From positions 62,001 through 126,000 of the forward strand of contig CAVXOE010000018.1 of the NCBI GenBank assembly GCA_963763365.1: a DNA stretch of 64,000 nucleotides, read 5' to 3'. A program made the translations under genes and the position numbers. Under the pieces are notes generated by a model. That model saw only the letters and a list, made by a program, of their open reading frames with translations, was not told the DNA's origin and made no database searches. Shown here piece by piece: positions 45,445-55,034 of the stretch (position 1 is the first letter of the stretch; each line of letters opens with the position of its first letter). Source of the DNA: VAZQ01 sp963763365 (GTDB lineage: Bacteria > Pseudomonadota > Alphaproteobacteria > Rhizobiales > Xanthobacteraceae).

Positions 45445-47085
45445 TCAGGCACTGCGCGCGAGCGCGCCGTCGATCATGTCGATGGTGTTCTGCAGGCCGT
45501 AGACCGCCACGAACGAGCCGAAACGCGGGCCCTTCTCCTGGCCGAGCAGCACCTGGTAGAGCATGTTGAACCAGTCGAGCGACACGCCGGGCTGGCCGTC
45601 CTTCGCCTTCTTCTTGTGGTCGAGGAACGGCTCGCGCCGGCCGATCTCGTAGACCACGTCCTGGATTTTCTCCGCGGTCGCGTCGGCGGGAAGCCGCGAG
45701 AGCGCGTCGCGCAGGTCCATGAGCGCCGCGCGCTCGGCCGGCGCCGGCTCGCGGAACTTCTTCGTCGGCAGCACGAAGTCGTGGAAATAGTGGATGGCGT
45801 AAGTGACGAGGCGGTCGAGCCGCGGATGGGTCGCGCGCGTCACGCCCGGCCGGTAGCGGCCGATGAAGCCCCACAGCGTATCGGCGTTCTCCGCGTTCGA
45901 CGACGACACAAGCGTCAGCAGCATCGAGAACGAGATCGGCATGTCGGGCTTCGGCGGATTGCCGGAATGGATGTGCCAGACCGGATTGCCGAGCCGCTGC
46001 TTGCCATCCTGCCGTTCGTAGCCATCGAGAAACTGCTGGTAGTCGTCGACCTGCCGCGGAATCACGTCGAAGTAGAGCCGCTTCGCCGCCTTCGGCTCGC
46101 GGTACATGAACAGCGCCAGCGATTCCGGCGACGCATAGCGCAGCCACTCGTCGATGGTGAGGCCGTTGCCCTTGGACTTGGAAATCTTCTGGCCCTTGTC
46201 GTCGAGGAAGAGTTCGTAGTTGAAGCCGTCCGGCGGCGTGCCGCCGAGCGCGCGGCAGATTTCGCCCGAGAGCTTGACCGAATCGATCAGGTCCTTGCCG
46301 GCCATCTCGTAGTCGATGCCGAGCGCGACCCAGCGCATCGCCCAATCCGGCTTCCATTGCAGCTTGCAGCGCCCGCCGGTGACCAGCGTGGTCACATGCT
46401 CCTTGCTGTCGGGGTCCTCGTACGTGATGGTGCCGGCCTTGGCGTCATGCGCGAGCACCGGCACCTGCAACACGATGCCGGTCGTCGGCGAGATCGGCAG
46501 GAACGGCGAATAGGTCTGCGCGCGCTCTTCGCGCAAGGACGGCAGCATGATGTCCATCACGGCGTCGAAGCGCTCCAGCACCTTGAGCAAGGCCGCGTCG
46601 AACCGGCCGGACATGTAGCAGTCGGTCGACGACATGAACTCGTACTCGAACCCGAACTGGTCGAGGAAGGCGCGCAGCCGCGCATTGTTGGCGGCGCCGA
46701 ACGACGGATATTCATTGGAGAACGGATCGGGGATGCGCGAGAGCGGCTTGCCGAGATGCGACGCCAGCATCTCCTTGTTCGGCACGTTGTCCGGGACCTT
46801 GCGCAGCCCGTCCATGTCGTCGGAGAACGCGATCAGCCGCGTCTTGATCTTGTCGTCGGTGAGCACGCGGAAGGCATGGCGCACCATGGTGGTGCGCGCG
46901 ACCTCACCGAACGTCCCGAGATGCGGCAGGCCCGAGGGGCCGTAACCGGTCTCGAAGATCACCTCGTCCTTGGGCTTGCGCCTGAGCCGCGCCACGAGCT
47001 TCTTCGCCTCCTCGAACGGCCAGGCGTTCGATTGCTCGGCGACTTCGCGCAGGCTCGGGGCGGTCGGAATGTCGAGGGTCGACAT
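45445..47085 (-). CDS. lysK: Lysine--tRNA ligase, class I
   Basis: 546-residue class I lysyl-tRNA synthetase, the archaeal-type enzyme that replaces class II LysRS in most alphaproteobacteria. The HIGH-like motif is PSGLPHLG (about residues 50-57) and the KMSKS-like motif is KISKSKGN. VIFETGYGPSGLPHLGTFGE and TLWGFIGRYRPG are conserved. The C-terminal helical domain is complete. It is an essential housekeeping gene standing alone on this strand, followed by a perfect hairpin. Confidence 0.96.
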   Translation of the reverse strand: MSTLDIPTAPSLREVAEQSNAWPFEEAKKLVARLRRKPKDEVIFETGYGPSGLPHLGTFGEVARTTMVRHAFRVLTDDKIKTRLIAFSDDMDGLRKVPDNVPNKEMLASHLGKPLSRIPDPFSNEYPSFGAANNARLRAFLDQFGFEYEFMSSTDCYMSGRFDAALLKVLERFDAVMDIMLPSLREERAQTYSPFLPISPTTGIVLQVPVLAHDAKAGTITYEDPDSKEHVTTLVTGGRCKLQWKPDWAMRWVALGIDYEMAGKDLIDSVKLSGEICRALGGTPPDGFNYELFLDDKGQKISKSKGNGLTIDEWLRYASPESLALFMYREPKAAKRLYFDVIPRQVDDYQQFLDGYERQDGKQRLGNPVWHIHSGNPPKPDMPISFSMLLTLVSSSNAENADTLWGFIGRYRPGVTRATHPRLDRLVTYAIHYFHDFVLPTKKFREPAPAERAALMDLRDALSRLPADATAEKIQDVVYEIGRREPFLDHKKKAKDGQPGVSLDWFNMLYQVLLGQEKGPRFGSFVAVYGLQNTIDMIDGALARSA

Positions 47086-47171
47086 AAGCTCTCTCCAGGC
47101 GCGCGGACACTAGAAACCGCGGCCCGCGGCGTCAAACCAATTGAACCGGCTTCAGTGCAGGCGGCTTGCGG

Positions 47172-48035
47172 TCAAAACGGGCTGATCGGAAAATAGCGCA
47201 GCCACAGGTCGGTGAACTTGCCCTGCTCCCAGACGCGGAACATCGCCCAGTTGAGCGCGAGCCGCATGGTGTCGTTGCCCCGTCTCACGCCGATTGCGAT
47301 CCCTTCGCCGAAATAGCGGCTGTCCATGAAAGGGCCGCCGCGAAAGCTGCAGCAGTTCTCCGAATCCGTGCCGTTGAGCCAGAAGGCGAGCGAGATCGAA
47401 TCGGCAAACAACACGTCGACCTCGCGGTTCTTGAGTGCGAGTCGCGCCGCGTCGGAGTTCGGATAGGGCCGCACTTCCGCCTCGGTGAACAGCGCCTTGA
47501 GATAGGCCTCGTGTGCAGTGCCGCCGACGACCGCCACCTTCTTGGCCTCGAGCTTCTCGGGCAACGGCTCGTCGATCGCCGAGTCGCGGCGCGCGACGAA
47601 GCGCGCGGGCGTGCGGTAGTAGGGGTCGGTGAAATCGACCTTGCCGCGCATGTCCGCAGTCACGGCAATGGAGGCAATCGCCGCATCCGCCTGGTTCGAA
47701 TTGAGCGTGTTCACCATGGTTTCGAAGCGGCGCATCTGAATGGTGCAGATGAGCTTGAGCTCCTCGCACAGGAGACGCGCCAGATCGACGTTGAAGCCTT
47801 GCGGGTTGCCGTCGGGCCCGGCGAAATTGAACGGCGGATAGTCGATCTCGGTGATGAACCGGATGACGTTGACCCGGGAAAGATCCGGCCGCTCCGGCCG
47901 ACGCCGCGGGTCCCAGAACCCCGGCACCTGCACGTTGGGGTCCGTGAGCGGAAGTTGTGTCGGCGCGGGGCCGGCTCCGACGATCGGGGCCAGCACCAGC
48001 AGACCAAAGACCAGAGAAAAGAGGCGCAGCAGCAT
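47172..48035 (-). CDS. Amino-acid-type ABC transporter substrate-binding protein (family 3)
   Basis: 287 residues with a hydrophobic leader (MLLRLFSLVFGLLVLAPIVGAG). The SBP_bac_3 fold shows VIRFITEIDYPPFNFAGPDGNPQGFNVDLARLLCEEL, DAAIASIAVTADMRGKVDFTDPYY, VAVVGGTAHEAYLKALF and LKNREVDVLFADS. A pair of cysteines at CC (SENCCSF) is unusual. No permease or ATPase is adjacent, so it could feed a distant ABC system or act as a sensor. The ATG at 48035 was preferred to upstream in-frame starts because it begins the leader. Confidence 0.85.
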   Translation of the reverse strand: MLLRLFSLVFGLLVLAPIVGAGPAPTQLPLTDPNVQVPGFWDPRRRPERPDLSRVNVIRFITEIDYPPFNFAGPDGNPQGFNVDLARLLCEELKLICTIQMRRFETMVNTLNSNQADAAIASIAVTADMRGKVDFTDPYYRTPARFVARRDSAIDEPLPEKLEAKKVAVVGGTAHEAYLKALFTEAEVRPYPNSDAARLALKNREVDVLFADSISLAFWLNGTDSENCCSFRGGPFMDSRYFGEGIAIGVRRGNDTMRLALNWAMFRVWEQGKFTDLWLRYFPISPF

Positions 48036-48172
48036 GTTTGGGCTTCGCAAGAGGTATCGGGACACGTTAATCTCTAGGTTGTACCGGGAGCTAATACCCC
48101 AGAATACAGACCGCCTGACCCTCATAAACAAGGCGGTTGGGGCGGATCAGTGGCGTCGCGTGGAGTGGCGTG

Positions 48173-50191
48173 ATGGCGTACTGGGAGGACCTGGTCCTCG
48201 ACCGGGCGTGGCGGCCGGCGTTTTCGCCGAAGCCGTTCGCCGGCTTGTGGCCCGCCGGCTTGTCGTCCGCCGCCCGCAGCGTCCCCGATCACCGGCCGCC
48301 CCCCTGCCCCGAGATCGACTGCGTCCGCGCCCACCTGCCCTGGCAAACCATCGCCACGGCGGAGCACCGGGCGGCCGAGCTCGGCACCGGCGCCGACCGG
48401 GTGTTGATTGCCAAAGGCGCGATCGACGAGGATCGTTACCTCACGGCGTTCGCGCGCTGGCTCGGCGTCGGGCGCGCCAGCCTCGATGAAGTGCCACGAC
48501 ACGCCTGCCCGCTCGACGACCCTCGCCTGCTCGCAGCAGCCGGCGCCGGCCTCCTTCCGCTCAATTCCGGCGGCGAACTCACCTGGATTGTCGCGCCCCG
48601 TCACCTGGCCGCGCGCACGCTGACCAGGCTCTTGTCTCGCACCCCCTGGCTCGCCCGCCGCATCCGTCTTGCCTCGACCGCCGAACTCACGCGCTTTGTC
48701 GCGCGGCACGCCGACGCGGCCCTGGGGGCGAAAGCCGACCGGGAGTTGCTGACCAGGTGGCCGCAGTTCTCGGCCGCGCCGCGGCGCTGGCGGTTGCCGG
48801 TCTGGGTCGCCGCTGCGGCGATCGCGTTGCTGGCCGGGCTCTACGTGTTTCCGGGAGAAACCAGGACGGCGATCGAAGCCGGCGCCGCGTTCGCATTTCT
48901 GGCCTGGCTGATGCTGCGGCTGACCGGCTCGTTCCTCTCGCCACCGCTCGTCCGGCCGGCGCGCATCTCGGAGCGCGGCCTGCCGGTCTACACCATCATC
49001 GTGGCGCTTTACCGCGAGGCGGCCGCGGTCGAGGGTTTGGTGAAAGCGCTGCAAGAAATTTCGTATCCAGCTGAAAAGCTCGATATCAAGCTCGTCACGG
49101 AGGCCGACGACCTGGAGACCGGCATCGCGCTGCTGCGTCTCAATCTCGGTGCGCCGTTCGAGATCATCACGGCGCCGACGGTCGGGCCACGCACCAAGCC
49201 GAAGGCGCTCAACGCCGCGCTCGCGTTCGCGCGCGGCTCCTTCACCGCCGTCTACGACGCCGAAGACCGGCCGGAACCGGATCAGCTCCGGCGCGCGCTC
49301 GACGTGTTCCTGAGCGCGGGCGACGATCTCGCCTGCGTGCAGGCGAGCCTCACCATCGACAACACCGACGACCACTGGCTCGCACGGTTATTCACCGCCG
49401 AATACGCGGCGCAGTTCGATCTGTTCCTGCCCGGGCTTGCCGCGCTCGAACTGCCGCTGCCGCTCGGAGGTTCGTCCAATCATTTCCGCACCGCCGCGCT
49501 GCGCAACGTCGGCGCCTGGGACGCGTACAATGTGACCGAAGACGCCGATCTCGGCGTGCGGCTCGCGCGCTTCGGCTATCGCTCGACGATCGTGCGGTCG
49601 AGCACCTACGAGGAAGCGCCGGTCCGCTATGGCGCCTGGCTGCGCCAGCGCACGCGCTGGTTCAAAGGGTGGCTGAAAACTTGGCTCGTGCACATGCGAT
49701 CGCCCGGACGGCTGCTCGCAGACCTCGGGCTTATGGGCTTTGTGTCGTTCCAGCTTGTGGTCGGCGGCAGCGTGCTGGCCGCACTCATTCATCCCTTCAT
49801 TCTGGCGGCCTTGGTTTATGCCGGGATCGCCGGGCTGCCGTTCGTGCGAACCGACGGCGTCCTGGCGACCATCCTCACCACGCTCTACGTTTCGGCGCTC
49901 GGCGCCGGCTACTTCACCTCGATCTTTCTCGGCGTCCGCGGCCTGGCGCGGCGGGGACTGCGACGCGTCGCCTGGTGGCTCGTGCTCGTGCCGCTGCACT
50001 GGCTGCTCTTATCGCTCGCGGCCTGGCGCGCGCTCTACCAGCTTGTCCGCGCACCCCAGCGCTGGGAGAAAACCGAGCACGGGCTCGCCCGCAGCTCGCG
50101 CCGCGCCAAGCTCAACGGCCGCGCGGCGCTAGGTGCCCTCTATCGCGAGGTCAGCGGGGATCGCAAGTTCCGCCGTGAAGCCGCGGAGTAG
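48173..50191 (+). CDS. Membrane glycosyltransferase family 2 with N-terminal MshEN-like domain
   Basis: 672 residues. The N-terminal ~200 residues (RVLIAKGAIDEDRYLTAFARWLGV, then LLPLN...TWIVAPRHL) resemble the MshEN/T2SSE-N domain, known in other proteins to bind cyclic-di-GMP. Two membrane helices follow (~215-255), then a processive-type GT-A domain with TIIVALYREAAAV, YDAEDRPEPDQL (DxD), TEDADLG and QRTRWFKGW (QxxRW), and three or four C-terminal helices. It probably polymerises an exopolysaccharide, possibly under cyclic-di-GMP control. The start at 48173 is preceded by GGAG. Confidence 0.87.
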   Translation: MAYWEDLVLDRAWRPAFSPKPFAGLWPAGLSSAARSVPDHRPPPCPEIDCVRAHLPWQTIATAEHRAAELGTGADRVLIAKGAIDEDRYLTAFARWLGVGRASLDEVPRHACPLDDPRLLAAAGAGLLPLNSGGELTWIVAPRHLAARTLTRLLSRTPWLARRIRLASTAELTRFVARHADAALGAKADRELLTRWPQFSAAPRRWRLPVWVAAAAIALLAGLYVFPGETRTAIEAGAAFAFLAWLMLRLTGSFLSPPLVRPARISERGLPVYTIIVALYREAAAVEGLVKALQEISYPAEKLDIKLVTEADDLETGIALLRLNLGAPFEIITAPTVGPRTKPKALNAALAFARGSFTAVYDAEDRPEPDQLRRALDVFLSAGDDLACVQASLTIDNTDDHWLARLFTAEYAAQFDLFLPGLAALELPLPLGGSSNHFRTAALRNVGAWDAYNVTEDADLGVRLARFGYRSTIVRSSTYEEAPVRYGAWLRQRTRWFKGWLKTWLVHMRSPGRLLADLGLMGFVSFQLVVGGSVLAALIHPFILAALVYAGIAGLPFVRTDGVLATILTTLYVSALGAGYFTSIFLGVRGLARRGLRRVAWWLVLVPLHWLLLSLAAWRALYQLVRAPQRWEKTEHGLARSSRRAKLNGRAALGALYREVSGDRKFRREAAE

Positions 50192-50283
50192 CCGCCATCC
50201 GGCGGTGCGCCCTGTCTACGGTCCCTCAAAAAGCCATGCGCGATATGCTACCAAGAGCATTCGTTCGCCGGAAAGTTCCATTC

Positions 50284-51762
50284 ATGCAGCCCACGACCGC
50301 AGCCGAACCACGATGGCGCGGCTTGTTTCTGGTTCTTCTGGTGATCGCACTGGTCGCAGGGCTGCCGATCGCGGTGTGGCTCGACTTGAACAACCTGTCG
50401 GACGCGGCGCTGTATCGCCAGGCGGCCGACCTCAACTCCGTCATCACCAGCATCCGCGGCTACTACGCCAGCAACGTCGTCGACCGGGTCCTGGCGTCGC
50501 CGGGATCGACCGAGGTGGTGCACAACTACGAATCCGTCCCGGGCGCGATCCCCATCCCGGCGACGCTCTCGCTCGAGCTTGGCCGCGTGCTGGGCGAGCG
50601 GCAGCACGATATCAGCTACCGCTTTTTCTCCGATTACCCGTTCACGAACCGGCCACCGCATGACTTCGACGCATTCGAGAAGCGCGCGCTGTCAGAGCTG
50701 CGCGCCGACCCGAGCCGGGAGGTCACCGACGCAACGCGAACGATCCTCACCGACCGCGTCCGTCTCATCGTGCCGGTCATCATGGAGGCAAGTTGCGTCG
50801 GTTGTCACAACTCTCATCCGGAAAGCCCGAAGCGCGACTGGAAGGTGGGCGACGTTCGCGGCATCCAGGAGGTGATCATCAGCCAGTCGATCGCGGCGAA
50901 CCTGCTCTCCTTCAGGTATCTGTTGATCTATTTTGCGCTGATCGGTACCGCCGGGCTGTGCTTCCTGTTGCTGCAGCGGCGTCAGACCGTCCTCATCGAA
51001 GGCATGAACCGGCAGCTCGAGCAAGCGAACAAGCACAAGTCGCAGTTCCTCGCCAACATGAGCCATGAGCTTCGTACGCCGCTCAACGCCATCCTCGGTT
51101 ATACCGAGCTGATCATCGACGGCATCTACGGGCAGGCCCCGGACAAGATGCGCACCGTGCTGCGGCGTATCGATTCCAACGGGAAGCATCTGCTCGGGCT
51201 GATCAACGATGTGCTCGATCTGTCGAAGATCGAGGCCGGCCAGCTCACGCTCTCGCTGGCGCCCTACGTGCTCAAGGACGTCATCCTCAATGTCTTCAGC
51301 GCGGTCGAGCCGCTTGCCAGCTCGAAGGGAGTCGCGCTGAAGGTCGACGTTCCTCCGGACCTGCCGCAGGGCTACGGCGACGAGCGCCGATTGACCCAGG
51401 TGCTGCTCAACCTCGTGGGCAATGCGATCAAATTCACCGACACCGGCCAAGTGTCGATCAAGGGCTCCTCGGCGGATGGCTCATTCCAGGTCGCGGTGCG
51501 CGACACCGGGCCGGGCATCTCGCCTGCCGATCAGGCCAAGCTGTTTCAGGAGTTCCAGCAGGCCGACAACCCGACGTCGCGCCGCAAGGGCGGGACAGGA
51601 CTTGGCCTCGCGATCTCCAGGCGCATCATCGAGTTGCATGGCGGGAAGATCTGGCTGGAGTCGGTCGTGGGCCAGGGCTCGACCTTTCACTTTGCGATTC
51701 CCGTGCGCGTCGAGCCCAAGCGAGGTACCGCCGCATCGGCGACAACCGCAACGCTGTCGTAA
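50284..51762 (+). CDS. Sensor histidine kinase with haem-type CxxCH sensor domain
   Basis: 492 residues. A membrane helix (~14-35), an extracytoplasmic region with the Tll0287-like (DUF3365) fold containing C171-VGC-H175, a second helix (~205-225), a HisKA dimerisation domain with phospho-acceptor H261 (FLANMSHELRTPLNAI) and a HATPase domain (NLVGNAIKF, DTGPGIS, GGTGLGLAI). The CxxCH motif suggests a covalently bound haem sensing redox or gas state. No response regulator is encoded nearby, so it is an orphan kinase. The start at 50284 removes an unlikely basic extension. Confidence 0.88.
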   Translation: MQPTTAAEPRWRGLFLVLLVIALVAGLPIAVWLDLNNLSDAALYRQAADLNSVITSIRGYYASNVVDRVLASPGSTEVVHNYESVPGAIPIPATLSLELGRVLGERQHDISYRFFSDYPFTNRPPHDFDAFEKRALSELRADPSREVTDATRTILTDRVRLIVPVIMEASCVGCHNSHPESPKRDWKVGDVRGIQEVIISQSIAANLLSFRYLLIYFALIGTAGLCFLLLQRRQTVLIEGMNRQLEQANKHKSQFLANMSHELRTPLNAILGYTELIIDGIYGQAPDKMRTVLRRIDSNGKHLLGLINDVLDLSKIEAGQLTLSLAPYVLKDVILNVFSAVEPLASSKGVALKVDVPPDLPQGYGDERRLTQVLLNLVGNAIKFTDTGQVSIKGSSADGSFQVAVRDTGPGISPADQAKLFQEFQQADNPTSRRKGGTGLGLAISRRIIELHGGKIWLESVVGQGSTFHFAIPVRVEPKRGTAASATTATLS

Positions 51763-51841
51763 CGACGAAAGATGAGATCGCCCCGGCTGGTGTCGACACC
51801 TTTTTCACGTGATGCTAGCAAACCTACCCAAGGAGAAATCC

Positions 51842-52267
51842 ATGTTGCCGAGAGTCGTTCTGATGTCGCTGCTGCTGCTCGCCGGGCCGGCGCATGCGTT
51901 CGATTCGGGGCAGTTGGGTCAGGTCGGCAGCCTCACCCCGGAAGACAAGCAGGCGCTGTTCGCCAAGTCGCCGAAGCTCGACAGCGATGCTGCCGCCGAG
52001 ATGGCGAAGCTCGGCAAGACGATCGAAAACATCCCGTGCGACGGGATGCGCTTTCCGGGCGCGTGGAAGGAACTCGGTGGGCTGCGCGTGGCGCCCTACA
52101 CCTGCCAGTTCGGCGACCGGTGGCTCCTGATCCGCGCCAAGGTCGTCGTCACCGGCAAGGGCGGAAAGGTGTTCAACCAGATCAATCGCGAGGCGATGCA
52201 GCAGGCCACCGACGCAAAGGAAATCGATCCGACCTGGGCCTGGTTCGACAAAGAGCCGGCGATGTAA
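51842..52267 (+). CDS. Small exported hypothetical protein
   Basis: 141 residues with a clear Sec leader (MLPRVVLMSLLLLAGPAHA). The mature domain has two cysteines (IPCDGMRF and YTCQFG) that could pair, and a PGAWKELGGLRVAPY segment. I do not recognise the family. AAGGAG lies 9 bases before the ATG, a strong ribosome site. It follows the sensor kinase by 79 bp on the same strand and may be co-transcribed. Periplasmic location is inferred from the leader. Confidence 0.75.
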   Translation: MLPRVVLMSLLLLAGPAHAFDSGQLGQVGSLTPEDKQALFAKSPKLDSDAAAEMAKLGKTIENIPCDGMRFPGAWKELGGLRVAPYTCQFGDRWLLIRAKVVVTGKGGKVFNQINREAMQQATDAKEIDPTWAWFDKEPAM

Positions 52268-52336
52268 TGCAAGTTCGCCGGGAGCGCATCGCCGGCGATT
52301 AGATCGCCTGACCCAAGCGGCGTACCGGCGTAACGC

Positions 52337-55018
52337 TCACGCGCGCTTCTGCACCCAGAACTGATACATGGCGGAAAATGTGCTGGGATGCTCGCATTCG
52401 AAGGCATCCCAAGACGCAAGGTCGGTCATCGCCCGGTCGGCGGGACATGTCATGCGATACTGACTTGCAGTCCGGGCGTCGAGCTCGAAGGCGATGAAAT
52501 CGAGATTGTTTTCGGCGAGGAAGGCCGCGATGTGTGGAAGCGTGAGGCGATGCTCCTGCACGTGAAACAGCAGATCGCGGCAATCGCTGGTGCTGAAGAA
52601 ATCGCTCGACGCGCAGACATTCCGGAAGGCCGCACCGTTCTCATGCGCGATGAGATCTTGCCGGCAGCGGCGAATCTCGTCCGCGCTCGAGCCATAGCCG
52701 CGCGCGGCAATGAACTCGCGCGCCTTGACGATCTCGGCACGCGCAATCTCGCTGTAGAGCGCCACCGCCATCAGGCCGCCCGGCCGCAGCAATGACAACA
52801 GCACACGCCAGCCGGCGAACGGGTCGGCCATGTGGTGAAGCACGCCGGACGCCTCGATGAGGTCGAACGTGCGATCGATCGATCCGAGCTTGAGAATATC
52901 GGCCTGCGCATAGTCGAGACCGGGCACGGCAAGCTCGTGCGTCTTGCGGACCGCGTAGGCGAGGCTCGTCAGGCTGAGATCGATCGCCAGCACACGCGCG
53001 CCGGCAAAGCGCCGCGTCGTCTCGATCGCGTGCTGGCCGGTTCCGCAACCTGCGATCAGGATATCGACATCGGACTTTGCCAGCGGGCGGAATGTCGCGG
53101 CGGGGAATTTGTTGCGCAGGTACTGATCGACCCGCAGCGGCTTCTGCGGCAGGTCGGCCTTGGTCCAGCGCGGATAGGGATTTTCCTCGTATTGCTGCCG
53201 CACCCGCAGCGACACGTCGTCCTCGATCGGAGTCAAGGCCGGGATCGCGGCGCGCAATGCCCGCTCCTGCGCCGGCTCGCGCACCTGCTGGGTCAGGACC
53301 GCGGCGAGCGCCGGCGGCCATGGCCGATCCAGAATCACTTCGATCCCCGGCAGCGAATGGAGCGGGACATAACTCGCGAGCGCGGCAATCCGGAGAGCCG
53401 GTATCGCATTTCCGGATGCGACGGCAGAGGTTGCTTCGTCCCGCAACCTCCGCACCAGCGCAAGCTCATCCTCGCTCAGCGCGAAGACCTGCTCGTTGAT
53501 GAAGCATTGCCGCGCGAGCGAACAGGCGAAACCGAGTACCGTCTCGTCGACGGCCGCAGACGCGTTCGCGTCCGATGCGATGCGCAGCACCGCGTAGCGC
53601 ACATTCGTGAGAAAGCGTTCGAGCTCAACGTCACCGACGACCGCCGTCTGCAGCAGGCATTGCAGCAACGAGTTCCGCGCGACAGCGGCGATCCCCTCCG
53701 GGCCGAACAGCTCATCCGCGGTGAGGCGGCGCGGCCACGCGTCCGTCGTCCGCTTGATGCACGCCGCAATCGCCCCGGTCTGCTTGACCAGCTTCGCGGC
53801 GGCGGGCGCGAGATCATTGGCGCGTCCCCACGGTTCGGAGATCGCCCGCACCATCAGCGCGCGGACGTCGCCACTCTCGGGGAAATGCCGCAGGCCGCGC
53901 AGGCACTGCGCGACGAGCGCCTTGGTCTCCGGCAGCTCGCGCACCGCGAGCGCGCGCCGCAGGATATCGAGCGCGCCGTCGGCCTGCCCGGCCGCGAGCA
54001 GTGCGCGCGCCAGGTTGTTGTAGGCTTCGATGAACTCCGGCTTGCGGGCGATCGCTAGCTCGAAGCGGCGGCCGGCCTCCGCCAACTCGCCCTGCGCGCT
54101 GAGCACGAGGCCAAGATTGTTGTTGGCCTCGGGCGACTCCGGCTTCAATGCGAGCGCGCGCTGATAGCATTGGGCGGCGTCGCTCAGCTTGCCTTGCGCC
54201 AGCAGGACGTTGCCGAGATTGGCGTGCGCGTCGGCGGAGCCGGCATCGATGCCGAGTGCGCGCTGAAACTGCGACGCCGCATCGTCGAGCTTGCCTTGCG
54301 CCAGCAAGATGTTGCCGAGGTTGACGTGCGCCTCGACCATGTTCGGGGCGAGCGCGAGCGCGCGCTGAACATGAACGAGCGCCTCGTCATGCCGCTCCTG
54401 CCCAGCCAGCACATTGGCCAGATTGTTGTGCGCGGCAACGAGATCGGGCTTGAGCGCCAGCGCGCGCCGGAACTGCGCGACCGCTTCGTCCGGCCGGCCG
54501 ATGCGCGCCAGCACGTTCGCGATGTTGCAGTGCGCCTCGGCGGTCGGCTTGAGGCCGATGACGCGTTCATAAGCCGCGACCGCCTCGGCGTTGCGGCCTG
54601 CCTGCATGAGCACGTTGCCGAGATTGGTGTGCGCCACGGCGTAGTCGGGCTTGAGCCGTACCGCCTGCTGATAGTGGCTGACGGCCTCGTTCAGGCTGCC
54701 GAGCAGTTGGAAGGCGTAGGCGATGTTGTAATGGCATTCCGGATTGCGCCCGTCGACAGCGATCGCCCGTCCGAGCGGTTCGATGGCAGCTTGCGGCTGG
54801 CCCTTTTGCAGCGCGATGATACCGAGATGATGCAGGCTCGCGAAATGGCCCGGGTCCGCGGCAAGAACCCGCCGGTAGAGTTGCTCGGCTTCGGCGAACT
54901 GCCCGCTCTGATGATGCCGAACCGCAAGCGCGAACAACGAGCCGCCATTCGTCGTCGTCGCCGAACCCGAAGAACTGCCGCCGCGCTTGCCGGCGACGCG
55001 ACGATCCTTGCGATTCAT
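52337..55018 (-). CDS. TPR-repeat protein with C-terminal SAM methyltransferase domain
   Basis: 893 residues. Residues ~25-400 are at least ten consecutive tetratricopeptide repeats (units such as HANLGNVLLAQGKLSDAAQCYQRALALKP). A linker of ~200 residues has no motif I recognise. Residues ~640-800 form a class I methyltransferase: LIAGCGTGQHAIE (motif I), VLAIDLSLTSL, YAQADILKL, and LIEASGVLHHMADP. The combination suggests a methyltransferase that docks on a protein partner, possibly a glycan or flagellin modifier. The start at 55018 (MNRKDRR) was preferred because the upstream extension runs into the sco gene region. Confidence 0.87.
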   Translation of the reverse strand: MNRKDRRVAGKRGGSSSGSATTTNGGSLFALAVRHHQSGQFAEAEQLYRRVLAADPGHFASLHHLGIIALQKGQPQAAIEPLGRAIAVDGRNPECHYNIAYAFQLLGSLNEAVSHYQQAVRLKPDYAVAHTNLGNVLMQAGRNAEAVAAYERVIGLKPTAEAHCNIANVLARIGRPDEAVAQFRRALALKPDLVAAHNNLANVLAGQERHDEALVHVQRALALAPNMVEAHVNLGNILLAQGKLDDAASQFQRALGIDAGSADAHANLGNVLLAQGKLSDAAQCYQRALALKPESPEANNNLGLVLSAQGELAEAGRRFELAIARKPEFIEAYNNLARALLAAGQADGALDILRRALAVRELPETKALVAQCLRGLRHFPESGDVRALMVRAISEPWGRANDLAPAAAKLVKQTGAIAACIKRTTDAWPRRLTADELFGPEGIAAVARNSLLQCLLQTAVVGDVELERFLTNVRYAVLRIASDANASAAVDETVLGFACSLARQCFINEQVFALSEDELALVRRLRDEATSAVASGNAIPALRIAALASYVPLHSLPGIEVILDRPWPPALAAVLTQQVREPAQERALRAAIPALTPIEDDVSLRVRQQYEENPYPRWTKADLPQKPLRVDQYLRNKFPAATFRPLAKSDVDILIAGCGTGQHAIETTRRFAGARVLAIDLSLTSLAYAVRKTHELAVPGLDYAQADILKLGSIDRTFDLIEASGVLHHMADPFAGWRVLLSLLRPGGLMAVALYSEIARAEIVKAREFIAARGYGSSADEIRRCRQDLIAHENGAAFRNVCASSDFFSTSDCRDLLFHVQEHRLTLPHIAAFLAENNLDFIAFELDARTASQYRMTCPADRAMTDLASWDAFECEHPSTFSAMYQFWVQKRA

Positions 55019-55034
55019 CCCCCGGCGGCTCCGC

